A stretch of 64,000 nt of DNA, taken from Agriotes lineatus. Lineage: Eukaryota; Arthropoda; Insecta; Coleoptera; Elateridae. The notes beneath the pieces are model-generated. The model made no database searches and was not told the origin of the DNA. It was given only the letters and a program-made list of their open reading frames with translations. Shown here piece after piece: positions 31,911-42,885 of the stretch. Both the position numbers and the translations under genes were made by a program. The first letter of the stretch is position 1; the number at the start of each line of letters is the position of its first letter. Location of the stretch: the NCBI GenBank assembly GCA_940337035.1, contig CALNHX010005138.1, positions 1 to 64,000 on the forward strand. Direction: 5' to 3'.

Positions 31911-34224
31911 TATGTTGTAATCGCTTTCTTATATTTTTTATTATGTTTTATATATGTAATTAAATAAATAAAAAGTGCACCGCACCACAGTTTTAATTTG
32001 ATTTGCCTCCTCTTGAGCTTATTAAATATTATAACTGTTTAATTAAGATTTACTGCAATTATGGAACAATAAAGAAGCCGACCTGCGATTAATTAATAAA
32101 ATTAATCGATGGTAGTAAAAATCGCAGATTAACCCCCCTACAGTTTATACACCACGGCAGCTCTGAAAACTCTTTACTTAACGCGATGGCCGAACTAACT
32201 CAAATTTCGGCGGCTTTGGGTCGTAGGTTCAAATCATCAGCTGTGTACCCTGGAATGTCTTCAAAAAAGGAAAAGGAAATGGGCGCCAGAAATCAAAAGA
32301 TTTCAAATAATTAGAGGAAATAAACTGCAAGTGACTAGCGTTTAATTAGTAAGTAATAAAAATTCTTGAAGTGTCAGTAATAAATAATCAGGATAATTAA
32401 AATGCAAATAATGTGATAACAAAGTTGTGTACTTTAACTGAAGGTTACGACACGCATAAAATCAAAAAACCCCTTTCGGGTTATTCTAATAACTGTGAAT
32501 TCAAATTATTCATGGAATATGCATACCGCATTCGTTTAATAATTCCTTGTTTAGGCTATTGAAATAAAAAAGCGTGACTGTACCTTTTACAGAGAGTCAA
32601 TACACATCAAAATTGTAGCTTTAAATACTGAGCATACTTAAATATAGGCATTAGAATTTAAATGTAAAAACAAGAGCATGTATGAAATTGAACATTACAT
32701 GTTAATCATTGCAAAAAGTATGAATTTAAATTCCAAATACTGACGGGTTTAAAATGCACAGATGTGAATTCCTGGTATTGAAGATAAGTTGATATTTAAT
32801 CCCGGAGTAGCACTAACTAACCTCGAAACATATGCTGGACGTGAACGGCTACACACATTGTTGAAATCGCCGTGAATGCACCGGTGATTGCAGCGAAAGC
32901 ACCCTCAAATGGCAGCAAATACCAGAACGCCAGCAAGTGTCGAAAATGCGATTAGGATAATAACTTGGCCTCCGAGATAAACTCGTGGATGAAACTGTTA
33001 ATAAAGGGCTAAGAAGAAATGTAATTACTATGGAGAGAATAAGACAGAAAAGCGCCATCGTACCTGATCATTTTTAGCCCTAGGAAACACACTGCTCATT
33101 AAATTAATTGAGCGCACGTAATTTGACTTAATTAAAATCAAACCTCAGCAGCGCCGGTGACGGTGGGATCAGATGAGAACAGCAAGTGCTCGGACGAAAA
33201 ATTTGTTTTCAAAAGAAAGCTCGCATTACAACGGCCTGTGAGAAGAGATAGCACGGGAATAAAGTGCATTGCGCAAACGAACTCAATCCAGGTACAAAAT
33301 GCGCTGGTTTGGAAAATTTACGAATTCGAAATGCAACGGATTTATAATTTAAATAAAAATATACAGGATAGGCCTGAAATAATTGGATAACTGGCGCCAA
33401 AAAATTGTTTCAATTATAAAGGTATGTTGCCTTCTATGTTTTATCTATTACCAACTTATTAAAATTTTGCGCCGGCTAGCTAGTGAGACTCCAGTTTCTG
33501 CAGGGTTAGGTTGTTACATAGTATACATTTGACCATTGTATAGCAAATGCACTCTAGGTCACCATAGCAACATCTTATACAATTGTGTTTAGTAAGTTTT
33601 TACAATCTTTGATACTTAACTTCTAAATGTTTTCTTAAATGTCATTCAGGAACACTCTAACCGCACTTTCGTTGCATTTTTTCACTTTTAGTTAAATAAA
33701 CACTGATTCACAAGCTATTAGCACTTCCTTGTAGTCTTCTTTAATTCTCAGATTGCTTTTCAAATGCTCTTTGCATCATTGTTCCGTCTTACTGCTTAAT
33801 AACCATTTAGCTGCGTTATCGATTGTTGCCATAATTATATGAATATAAAACTTTGCATAAAATTTCGGTAACGCTTCGAAATACCTTTGCACTTAAGCGA
33901 ATTCATTATCGTGCCTTGACGTTACACACTTAATCTGTCAATCATCACAAATTAGCTGCATTTGCTTTACCGAGCACAAATATTGAATACAAGCTGAACG
34001 CAACCCTGACGATACTGTTTTATTCAATTACTAACCTCTGTTAATTAAATAACAGTTATTGCTAATTATGTCATGTAATTATCGATGTTTACTAGTGACT
34101 TAAATTGTTGCAATAAATACAATACCAATTCTGGGCCTATTTAAATCTTTCTTTAGTCTTCGTACGTTAGAAATGCAACCAGAATTGCTGTAAGCATCGT
34201 ACCATTACAATATGTATCTATTAT
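31911..34224. mobile_element. 2.3-kb insertion splitting a LINE, includes long repeat copy 2
   Basis: The RT reading stops near 34225 just after FRGGRSTN and resumes near 31910 just before motif A, so this block is foreign to the LINE. Its right part (33560-34215) is copy 2 of the repeat at 30130-30780. A tRNA-like A and B box pair (GATGGCCGAACTAACTC, GTAGGTTCAAATC) at about 32187-32255 marks a SINE head on the plus strand. No protein domain recognised; the frame at 33157-33390 is unidentified. Confidence 0.5.
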
Positions 34225-35215
34225 AAATTCTGTATGATCTATGGGAGTATAACAATTTGATAATTTGTTGACCTGCCACCACGGAATCCACATTGATAGT
34301 TTGTTGTTATTTGTTCAGCTTAAAATGTATTATTCTGCTATGGATGATATTTGAGATGATCTTGTAGCTCGCGTTTAGAAGCATTGTACCTCTGTAATTT
34401 GCACAATTTAATTGATCTTGTGGGATCTCATTCATCTTCCATATATTATTTGTCATTAATTTGTGTGTATACTGAGTTAGTTCTTTTCCATCATGCTGAA
34501 GGAGTTAACATGGAATGTTGCTAAACCCTGGTGCTTTATTATTATTTATTCTTGCTATTGCTTTATTAACTTCTTCTGATGTAGAGGATGGCGCGTTTTC
34601 GTCTGTTGTCTGGTTATTCTTGTTTTCTTCATCATCTGCAGTTGTTTAATTTCTTATAGAACTGTTTGCTTTCGTTTTGTCTTCTTAGTTTTCGAGTTTC
34701 CGAATTTGGTCATTTTCTTGTATTTTCTTTTTTATGCATCCTTTTCTCTCTTCTATGCCTTGTTTTGTATTCATTTATCGTTGCTTGTGTTCTCTGTTTT
34801 CTTTGCATTTTGAGATATGCCTCGTTTTTCTTGTCTCTTCGTATTCTGTATCAAACCTGATATTCCATGTAGGTACGTGTTTGTTCTTCTCCGAGAGTTT
34901 GCTTTGCTGCGGCTTTCATTATCTTTTTGCATGCTTCTCATTGTTGGTTTATCTCATTCTCTTCTATATGTGGTTCGTCTCCTATTCGCTTAGTGAAATT
35001 GCCCTCGAATTCAATGGTTTCCTCCTGCTTTTTCAACTTTTTCTGTCGTTTTCCTTGTATTTTTTTACATTCAAGATTCCTGTCCTGGTTCTTGTTTCTA
35101 CTAAATAGTGACCAAGAGTCTATGTTTGCTCCTATAAATTCTCTTATGTTCATGAGGTGTGGCCATTCATTTTTTGGTAGTTTAATGAATATAATATTTA
35201 TCTACGACAGTGTGT
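34225..35215 (-). pseudogene. LINE reverse transcriptase, 5' half
   Basis: Minus-strand reading shows EEVNKAIARINNNKAPGFSN (finger region, KAPG), then QLNCANYRGTMLLNASYKII (the NYRG motif), then FRGGRSTN. Stops interrupt it. The upstream part (35215-34640) is a degenerate continuation rich in charged residues. Confidence 0.7.
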
Positions 35216-35346
35216 AAAATTGATTTTTAGTTGACAGTTTCAAGTTTGTTAAACGACTGCTTAATAACATGTTTTCATTAGTGCACATCGTCAGTAGCAA
35301 CGTGTTTAAAATGAATTCATTAGTCACGTAGTCAGTAGCAACGTGT

Positions 35347-35672
35347 TTTAATAGTATATTACGTAACAAGAGTTGTAAATGGCATATTACGCACGTCTGG
35401 AAAAGTTGCGCACGAACCGCGTGGCGGTGAGTGTAGTAATTCCAGGAGTGCGTAATTGCTTTACAACGCTGTGCATAAGAACACGCTTACACAACTTGTA
35501 AGTTGTACAATTTTAATCACTTACACTAGTGGTCGTAGAACAAATTTTAACCTCGTAAAATTGCTAGTAATTTTTGCTAGTAATCCTAATTTACATTTAC
35601 AATATTGTTCGTGCGTAAATTTTCCAGTCGTGCGTAATATGCCATTTACAACTCAGTTATGTAATATGCTAT
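35347..35672. mobile_element. YGAR palindrome element with outer inverted repeats
   Basis: The inner palindrome (about 35366-35470) has arms GTTGTAAATGGCATATTACG against TGCGTAATTGCTTTACAAC. CGAA (35413-35416) faces TGAG (35428-35431) around CCGC-GTG-GCGG. The left arm then recurs inverted once more at about 35605-35672 (GTGCGTAATATGCCATTTAC), so the whole unit has terminal inverted repeats of about 65 bp. Confidence 0.6.
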
Positions 35673-36106
35673 TTTTATATTTAAGTACCGTGTTTTCTAG
35701 ATTCTGTCGTGACTAATAACTAGCTTTACGCACTTGTATCGTAAATTGCTATTTCAAAATCTTATATTTATTTTCTAAGTCAAGAAAGACAAACATTTTA
35801 TCAAAAAGTATGACTGAATAACTTACCTTCTTAAAAATATTATGGATTAAAAAGTAAACTTATTTTTGATTTTCTACTTTGTTCTGAATAAGCTGATTAT
35901 GTATACGAATACGAGTACATGTAAATGGCATCCTGCAGTTTTTATAACCAGTTTATAATAAAAGATGAAGTAATTTGAAAAAGTGGCTCTGTAAGAGTCG
36001 GATCAATATACACTTCCATTTAACCTTATAACCTCAAAATAGTTGTAGGGGATAATATTAAAAATAAATAAGAACTGATTTTATTACCATAAAAATTATG
36101 TAAAAT
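35673..36106. other. MTG2 upstream spacer
   Basis: AT-rich. No clear TATA box or other promoter motif that I would defend. Confidence 0.3.
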
Positions 36107-36217
36107 ATGTTTATTAGTACACTTTGTAGGCGGCAAATTTGTATCGGAATTGCAAGACTCTCACAAAAAGCAGCACAGCCTTTGAGAAGCAAAAAACCAA
36201 AATCGGATAAAACAGTT
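36107..36217 (+). CDS. MTG2: MTG2/GTPBP5 mitochondrial GTPase, exon 1 (targeting peptide)
   Basis: 37 codons from ATG at 36107, reading MFISTLCRRQICIGIARL then SQKAAQPLRSKKPKSDKTV. Arg/Lys-rich, hydrophobic and free of acidic residues until Asp35, it is a good mitochondrial targeting sequence. It ends phase 0 at GTT|GTAAGT. The exon is inferred from phase and from the targeting character expected of the family. Confidence 0.75.
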
Positions 36218-36270
36218 GTAAGTAACCCAGACAGGTAAATGCCAATATGCTAATTGCTGGCTTTATGTAG

Positions 36271-36756
36271 GTTCAATCTTTTGCAGACATTAAGCAGGTA
36301 AGGACTATTGGAGGAAAAGGGGGAGATGGATGCATATCGTTTCTTCATCTGTGGAGTAATGAATTTGCCGGTCCCGATGGTGGAGATGGAGGTAATGGAG
36401 GGCACGTCATTTTTAAAGCAGCTAATGACGTGAAGGACTTGGCTCTCATAACTTCTTTGGTTAGGGGAGTTAGTGGCGATAAAGGTTGCAATAAGGATTG
36501 CCATGGGAAAAGTGCAGAACACACTGTACTAAATGTGCCTATTGGCACTGTCATTAAAGATAGTTCGGGGATAGTTGTCGGAGATTTAGAACAAGAAGGC
36601 CTCATGTTTATAGCAGCTCGAGGTGGAGCAGGGGGGAAAGGAAACCATTTTTTTATTACGGATACTGAACAAGCTCCAAAAATTTGTGAATATGGTGCTG
36701 AAGGGGAAGATTTGGAATATACTGTCGAGTTGCGCAGCATGGCACATGTAGGACTG
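36271..36756 (+). CDS. MTG2: MTG2/GTPBP5 mitochondrial GTPase, exon 2 (Obg domain)
   Basis: The protein is an Obg-family GTPase of the mitochondrial matrix that acts late in assembly of the large mitoribosomal subunit. This exon (residues 38-199) is the glycine-rich Obg fold: IGGKGGDGC, then EFAGPDGGDGGNGGHVIF, then ARGGAGGKGN and ICEYGAEGE. The acceptor chosen is TTTATGTAG|GTTCAATC at 36270, because it keeps phase 0 and gives SFADIKQVRT; the nearer TTGCAG at 36281-36286 would give a stop. It ends VGL|GTAAGT. Confidence 0.93.
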
Positions 36757-36837
36757 GTAAGTTACTTGAATATTTATGTTCATGCAAGAGCTTTTGATAT
36801 ACTTCTTTACAAAATTTTGTAAAATTGTGCTTTGCAG

Positions 36838-36976
36838 ATAGGACTTCCAAATGCAGGCAAAAGCACATTGCTTAGGGCCATTTCTCGTGCACGTCCAAAG
36901 GTAGCTCCTTATCCATTTACAACCCTGAAGCCTCACGTGGGCATGGTGCAGTATGATGATTACGAACAAATTGCAG
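36838..36976 (+). CDS. MTG2: MTG2/GTPBP5 exon 3 (P-loop)
   Basis: Starts at TTTGCAG| with IGLPNAGKSTLL: the G1 P-loop GLPNAGKS is at residues 201-208. ARPKVAPYPFTTLKPHVG is the switch I/G2 region with the conserved YPFTT. It ends phase 1 at GCAG|GTAG. Confidence 0.95.
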
Positions 36977-37036
36977 GTAGTTTGTTGAAGTAAAAACGTT
37001 TTAAATTTAAGTAACGTATTGGTATTTTTGTTCTAG

Positions 37037-37422
37037 TTGCAGATCTACCAGGTCTGATTCCTGATTCGCATAAAAACAGAGGTCTAGGCATTCAGTTTCT
37101 AAGGCACACAGAACGCTGCATGGCCCTGTTATACATTTTGGATATGTCGATGGAAGAGCCTTGGGAGCATCTGAAAATGTTGCAGCACGAATTGTCGCAG
37201 TTCAATCCCCATCTTACAGAGCGGCCTCAGTTAGTCATTGCTAATAAAATGGATTTACCTGAGGCAGTGAGAAACCTTGAAGTCCTTAAAACAGAGACAG
37301 ATTTGCCTGTGATAGCTGTTAGTGCTAAATTAGGAACAAATTTGTCGAATCTATTGCATGAAGTTAGACTTATTTATGATAATAGCAAAGAAGATGCCGA
37401 ACTACCTACAGATGTTACGTAG
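37037..37422 (+). CDS. MTG2: MTG2/GTPBP5 exon 4 (G3-G5, C-terminus)
   Basis: Starts at TTCTAG| and gives VADLPGLI (G3 DLPG at 248-251), NKMD (G4, 315-318) and SAK (G5, 341-343), stopping at TAG 37420-37422. The joined exons give 373 residues. Spacing and motif wording (EPW..., QFNP.L..RP.LV.ANKMDLPEA) fit GTPBP5/MTG2 better than GTPBP10. An AATAAA lies at 37570-37575. Confidence 0.95.
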
Positions 37423-39142
37423 TAATATAATATTGTATATTCTAGCACTAAGAATTATATTTTTATCGTTATTTACACGTGTTTTTTTTATGTTAAATAT
37501 ACATTATAACGGGAATACCTGTGTCATTTTCTTCAATACAGAATAATTAAATATCAAATTCCAAATAATAATAAATATACATAGTAATATTGCAGGCATT
37601 CATAAGAAACACAATCATAAAAAATAGATTTTGGGTTAATAATTATAATCTTATTTAAAGGGCTTACAATCTTAATGTAATGACAATGATATTAACTGTC
37701 GGTTAACACATTTAATACCAGCATCTTCCATCGAAGCCAGATGGCTAGGCGCATCGTATGCTAGCGAATCCGATTGGAACCAAACAGTTATTGTTTTGTA
37801 TTTGTAAATAGCAAACTAGTACTTGATCACAGTATACATAAGCTTGCTGGATATATAGAATTGTTTTGACCAGGTTTGTTAATAGTATATTATATCATGA
37901 GGGAGTAAAGCGCACCATTTAATCCCGCGAGGCAACAACCACTCAAGGGATTTAGGCACTTTAATCCCGAGGTATATATGCTATTTTTTGCACTTTTGGG
38001 AACATTATCATCAAACATTTCCAAAATTTGGAATCTGTCAATTTGGAAACTGACAATTACAATTTAGTAAAAACTGAATTGCAGCAGGTCCTGGATAGCC
38101 TGAATCAGTTGGCAGTACTGAAGTGTATTGTCAGTATATGTCAAATTTGCAGGTTAAGTTTTGCGTCAGTGTGTGTCAAATGACAAACAAAACCTAACCT
38201 ACTAACCTCGTGTGTACATAAATTTACCATAGTTACGGTATCATTTTTACTTTAGTCCCTAGGGATTAAACGAGCTACTTTTGTCCCTGATTACGGGGAC
38301 TAAAGTATCAACTTTAGACCGGAAGTGCAAAAAAGTTTTAAGTAATATTTAGTGTGCTGTAAAGTTACTAACATTTAAATTTGGATTTTGAGGTAAGTCA
38401 TCCCTACTCTTGTCGGCAGTAGATGTATTAATTTTATTTCATAAATAATAATAGAAAATACTTCCTCATATCCCCTTTTATTATTTGCACAACAGGCAAA
38501 TTATACATTATATTCTCCTCCAATATAAAATGACTGGTATTATAAATAAAATAAATAAATAAATCTTTATTGTGTAAAAAAAACACAAATTACACAAAAG
38601 GTATGAACTCAGCTACGCCATTCTTCCGTCCTACCTAATATATTATACAATTTTCATAACGTCCTAGAGTTCACGATTGCTAGTTGCATATAGGTCACAT
38701 TTTGTAATCATTTAGAAATTATGAATGACCAGTCCCTCCGCAACAAAACTGAACGCAACAGAACTGTTAGGAGACCAGACGAACACCAGAACAGAAAGAA
38801 ATGAAGCGAAAGTGAAAGGTGATCAGACACCTAAAAAAGTCTAAACCACTTGGCATAGATGACATATCCTCAACGTTCTGGAAAACAAGACAGCTGGGGT
38901 TTGAACTCAAGCCGCATCTGCTTAGCGATTGTAACCACATCGACTTGTCGCACTACGCCATCCACACTTATTGGAATGAGTGCGGCGCGCGGCTCTATTG
39001 AACAGAGCGGTCTTATTGTTGAAACGTTTTGACTCTTTTGTGACATTATCCTGTATCTGTTGAGTCCTATTTACGACAAATGTATAGCCTGACTTATGTG
39101 AAAATTATTACTTCCTTCTATTTCAAAGTTTCATGTCAGGTA
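37423..39142. other. Gene-free stretch with repeat fragments
   Basis: 38105-38215 is copy 2 of the repeat also seen at 21785 and 47488. 38540-38600 has AATAAATAAATAAATCTTTATTG, which on the minus strand resembles a LINE 3' end. 38860-38965 on the minus strand has tRNA-like boxes (GATGGCGTAGTGCGAC and GAGTTCAAACCCCAG), a SINE head. Nothing else recognised. Confidence 0.5.
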
Positions 39143-39753
39143 ACGGGTGTCCGCCGGCAAATTTCATTTTTAAACTTGAAATAAAATTTTTATTTCTTCA
39201 AATATGTTATTGAAAAACAATACAAAATAAACCTTAATCTTTGGGAAATTATTTGTGAAACAGCACATCCGCCAAATAACGCCCCTCACGTCGTACCACT
39301 TCTTCCAAACGAACTTGAAAATTTTGCATCACACGCGTAAGCATAGCAGGTGTAATCGCACGAATTTCTCGGGTGATGTTCTGCTTTAACACATCCAAAG
39401 TGGGTGGTGCATTCTCGTAGGAAATTTGCCACTGGACACCCACTTTATTTTGTGGGGATATCTCAAATCAAAAGTCTACGAGAATGCACCACCCACTTGG
39501 GATGTGGTAAAGCACAACATCACCCGAGAAATTCGTGCGATTACACCTGCTATGCTTACGCGTGTGATGCAAAATTTTCAAGTTCGTTTGGAAGAAGTGA
39601 TACGACGTGAGGGGCGTTATTTGGCGGATGTGCTGTTTCACAAATAATTTCCCAAAGATTAAGGTTTATTTTGTATTGTTTTTCAATAACATATTTTAAG
39701 AAATAAAAATTTTATTTCAAGTTTAAAAATGAAATTTGCCGGCGGACACCCGT
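39143..39753. mobile_element. Palindromic element made from a Tc1/mariner-like transposase 3' end
   Basis: Arms 39143-39420 and 39477-39753 are near-perfect reverse complements around a 56-bp spacer. The ends ACGGGTGTCCGCCGGC are each next to TA (39141-39142, 39754-39755), the Tc1/mariner target duplication. Each arm encodes the same last 65 or so transposase residues (ENAPPT.DV, then NITREIRAITPAMLTRVMQN, ending LADVLFHK) with its stop, on opposite strands. The spacer on the plus strand supplies the preceding FILWGYLKSK. Confidence 0.85.
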
Positions 39754-39779
39754 TAAATATATAATCTGCATACAAAATA

Positions 39780-39960
39780 TCATCATCCTCCAACAAATAG
39801 TTTTTGAGTTATACCGCCAACAGATAGACAGACAGATGGAATTGAGAAAACCTGTTTTTCGTCATCTAGAGACCCTGAAACGTAAAGATCTGAAGGTGAT
39901 TTTTTTGCAATTACAATACTTCTTCGTCTTTTAGACGAGGGAAGTGTAGTAAAAGCTTTT
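39780..39960 (+). repeat. Dispersed repeat ending in a TTCGTCTTTTAGACGA hairpin
   Basis: Carries TTGAGTTATACCGCCAACAG, a GACA/CAGA run, ACCCTGAAACGTnAAGATCTG and a terminal CTTCGTCTTTTAGACGAGG hairpin. Further copies lie at 49960-50130 and, as a fragment, at 44205-44235. Confidence 0.6.
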
Positions 39961-40254
39961 CTGAAATTTCTCTTTAAAAATATAAAAATGAAATTCTATT
40001 GCATCAAGGCACATGGTGTAGGTGACCAGTCACCTATGACTCGTCTTGCAAAAATCTCAAAAGTGACGAGTCTTGCAAAGTGACACTTTCAAGATCAAAC
40101 TGAGTCTTGACATGGTCCGCTTTCTTGGCAATTTCAGGAAAAAGTTTTTTATTAACGGAGATAATGAATTAATTATGTTGAGAATGGTAAACTAGTAAAA
40201 TATAAAATTATCGCATTTACCTTGATTAGTATCTGACATTCTCCGTCACTAGTT

Positions 40255-41240
40255 GTCAAATTGGAGCTTCTTCTATTCGCAAAAGAAAAATTATGGCACC
40301 TAATGAACATGGTATTAACGTACGGGGAAGTACACCAAAATTTAGTAGCTGCAGCTCGGCTTTATGCACAAAGGTTTCCTCAAAAATATCAGGGTCGAGA
40401 AACTTCGCTACGTGTTGTACAACGTGGTAGAGAAACTGGTAATTTACAACAAAAGTTCGGCCACAACGGGGGAGCCATTAGGCCTAGGCGCATTTTAAAT
40501 CTTGAAGATGTGTTGAACCTTGTCAAGGTGCAACCTACTTTTAGTATTCGGAGAATTGCAGCACAATTTGGCATATCACAGTGAACTGTTTGGCGTTTAC
40601 TAAGGCATGCATGTTGAGACTGACAGTCTCGGATGGTCTCAGTTTCAACGTACGATCTAGAAAACGCCATATTAACCGACAAAAGTGCAAATAGACTTAG
40701 AACGATGCAAAGAGCAATAGAGCGAAGAATGCTTGGGATCAGTCTGAAAGACAGATGCGAAATGAGACCGTTCGACAAAAAACCAAAGTCACAGACATTA
40801 TAAAACCTGTCGCACACCTTAAGTGGCAATGGGTTGCGCATGTAGAAAGGCAAGATAACAGCAAATGGTTGAAAAAGTTACTACAGTGGCGCCCTAGGGA
40901 AACAAAAAGAAGCATAGGTAGACCACCAAAAAGATGGCTGGCCGATATACGGAGAACAGCAGGCACATATTGGCAGCAAACAGCTGAAGCAGAAAAGCAT
41001 GGAAGAGATTAAAAGCAAATAACTGAGAAGAAGAAGAAGGAGGCATGCATTACTACACGCTTTTCATGTACGTGTACAAGCTCTACTTCAAAGGGGAGGA
41101 GTTGCGATTTCATCTAAATCTTGCTGCCAAGACCATTCGGCAACATGCAGGTACAGCATGGATTTGACGTGCTCAGGTGTGCATCGAAAACGAAGGAAAT
41201 CACTTCGAACAATTGTTGTGATACTCCAGTTTAAGTTACA
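40255..41240 (+). pseudogene. Tc1/mariner-like transposase N-terminal part, interrupted by a LINE
   Basis: Frame 40261-40584 gives MVLTYGEVHQNLVAAARLYA then RRIAAQFGIS, a paired helix-turn-helix of the same transposase type as the snap-back element. A stop (TGA) follows FGISQ, where the family continues STVWRLL; the next codons do read TVWRLLRHAC. The reading resumes after the LINE insertion at about 41045. The catalytic domain is mostly missing. Confidence 0.6.
40618..41041 (+). mobile_element. 5'-truncated LINE fragment with 10-bp target duplication
   Basis: Translation shows RTMQRAIERRMLGISL, then HLKWQWVAHVERQDN, then GRPPKRWLADIRRTAGTYW, the C-terminal end of an RTE/BovB-like ORF2, ending in a GAAGAAGAAGAAGG tail. 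AGGCATGCAT flanks both sides (left about 40605-40614, right about 41040-41049). The family is the same as at 42526-42101. Confidence 0.7.
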
Positions 41241-41399
41241 TAATTAATTCGTTATCTCCGTTAATAAAATACTTTTACTACACTTTTTTTAATTACCCAT
41301 CACTACACACATGAACTATCATTCCTCGCAATTACGCGTATAAGTCAAGAATCACCCAGTATATTGAAATATATGAAGTTTATTATCAATGTCTTTATC

Positions 41400-41640
41400 G
41401 CTATCGCTTGTTAGGTCCCAGCTTAAATATTGAAAATTCTGAAATTTTCTTATCCAGCGCAATCTTGGTTCTTATTGGTTCATTTAATAGAAAGACCATA
41501 ATCTTTGTTTTCTCGTTGGCTATGTGGAGGTCAAAATCTTTACATATGTGTCTGAATATGTATATAGACCATTGTAGGGTGTCTTCACACTGGGCGATCA
41601 TTATAACATCATTAATGAAAAGTAGGCAGCTTACCTATTC
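41400..41640 (-). pseudogene. LINE reverse transcriptase fragment
   Basis: The minus frame reads LLFINDVIMIAQCEDTLQWS, then FDLHIANEKTKIMVF, the segment just after the YxDD motif of LINE reverse transcriptases. Only this part remains. Confidence 0.6.
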
Positions 41641-42100
41641 ATAAGTTTTCATTGATTTTTATATCTATATTGTTGTTGTTATTCATTTGGCATTTCCAGT
41701 GTCTCAATATATGATACATCTGCAGTGTGTCCAAGATAAGAACGGCCAGTATGGAGATCTCGTTAATAGTAAGAGATATAAATGTGGCAAAAGGAGAAAA
41801 AAGTTGCGTAGTTAAAGGACTAACCAAATAACACCTGGAAATCAATATAATTTTTCGTTTTTGAGTTATCTTAAAAAACTGCTTTTTGGATTTTTAATTC
41901 CATTTGTTTCTGGCTTTAATACTAAAATTACATTTAAACTGACAAAATTTCTTTATAGCTACTTTAAATGGACTTAAAGATCACATTATCATTTTTTTCA
42001 CTAGGCGTTTCGTCTTCGAGCAACCATCATCAACTTCATTTTTTTAAATACGGTCCTTATTTTCTGATGTCAAATTTTAAAAGCCCCTTTTATTTTAAAT

Positions 42101-42526
42101 TCAACTATGCACTCTACATTGCGGTTTAATTATGTTTCGAATCTTTTTGAGCATCTTCTTCTTTTCTTCTTCTTCTCCTAGGTTACTCCACTTGTTTCTA
42201 TCCTGAGCTTGCTGGTACCACTTCTTTCCAGCCACCTTCTTTATGTCATCGACCCATCTTATGGGTGGTCTTCCTTTCCCTCTTTCTGTTTCTTTGGATC
42301 TCCAGTGGATAGTGCTTGATGTCCATTTGTTGTTACTCTTCCTTGCAATGTGGCCTGCCCAGCTCCATTTCAGTTTTGCGATACACTCTATGATGTCCAT
42401 CGTTTCTGTTCTTTGTCTTATTTCGTTATTTGTGATTCTGTTTCTTATAGAGATCCCCAGCATCATTCTTTCTGTGGCTCTTTGTATTATTCGTATCCGG
42501 TTTGTATTCTTTTTTGTCAGGGCCAT
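42101..42526 (-). pseudogene. LINE ORF2 C-terminal fragment
   Basis: The minus frame gives RIIQRATERMMLGISI, then KLKWSWAGHIARKSNNKW, then RPPIRWVDDIKKVAGKKWYQ. It is the same family as 40618-41041 and also ends with a GAAGAAG-rich stretch. Truncated upstream. Confidence 0.75.
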
Positions 42527-42747
42527 GGTTTCTAGACCATATGTGGTAACTGACTGTCTTAGATTTCCAATTGAGCATTATCAAGGAAATATTGGACTGG
42601 ACATGAACCTATGCCCTATAGCATTTCATACTTTGTTTCGCCTGTTGTAATTTAAAAAAAGGAGAAATGAGCTACACTAGATGTTGTGAACCCTTAATAA
42701 TCACACATGGTCTTGGAATACAAATAATTTTCACATATAATCTCATA

Positions 42748-42885
42748 AGAGCATTAATTCTTTCCGGAAATTTTTTTGAGTACGTTCCAACAACGTCGTA
42801 TTAATTTGCCCGAGCGGGACGCGAGGGCAAATTGAACGTTGTTGAATGCACGAAAAATAATTTCCGGTTATGAATTAATGCTCGA
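42748..42885. repeat. YGAR palindrome
   Basis: Arms GAGCATTAATTC, CCGGAAATTTTTTT, CAACAACGT and AATTTGCC all have reverse complements on the other side. CGAG (42811-42814) faces CGAG (42822-42825) around CG-GGA-CG. An ATTGG motif follows at 43009. Confidence 0.65.

Noticed and set aside
36281..36286. TTGCAG as the acceptor of MTG2 exon 2
   Set aside because: It would put exon 2 out of frame with exon 1 and reach a stop at once; the upstream TATGTAG keeps phase 0.
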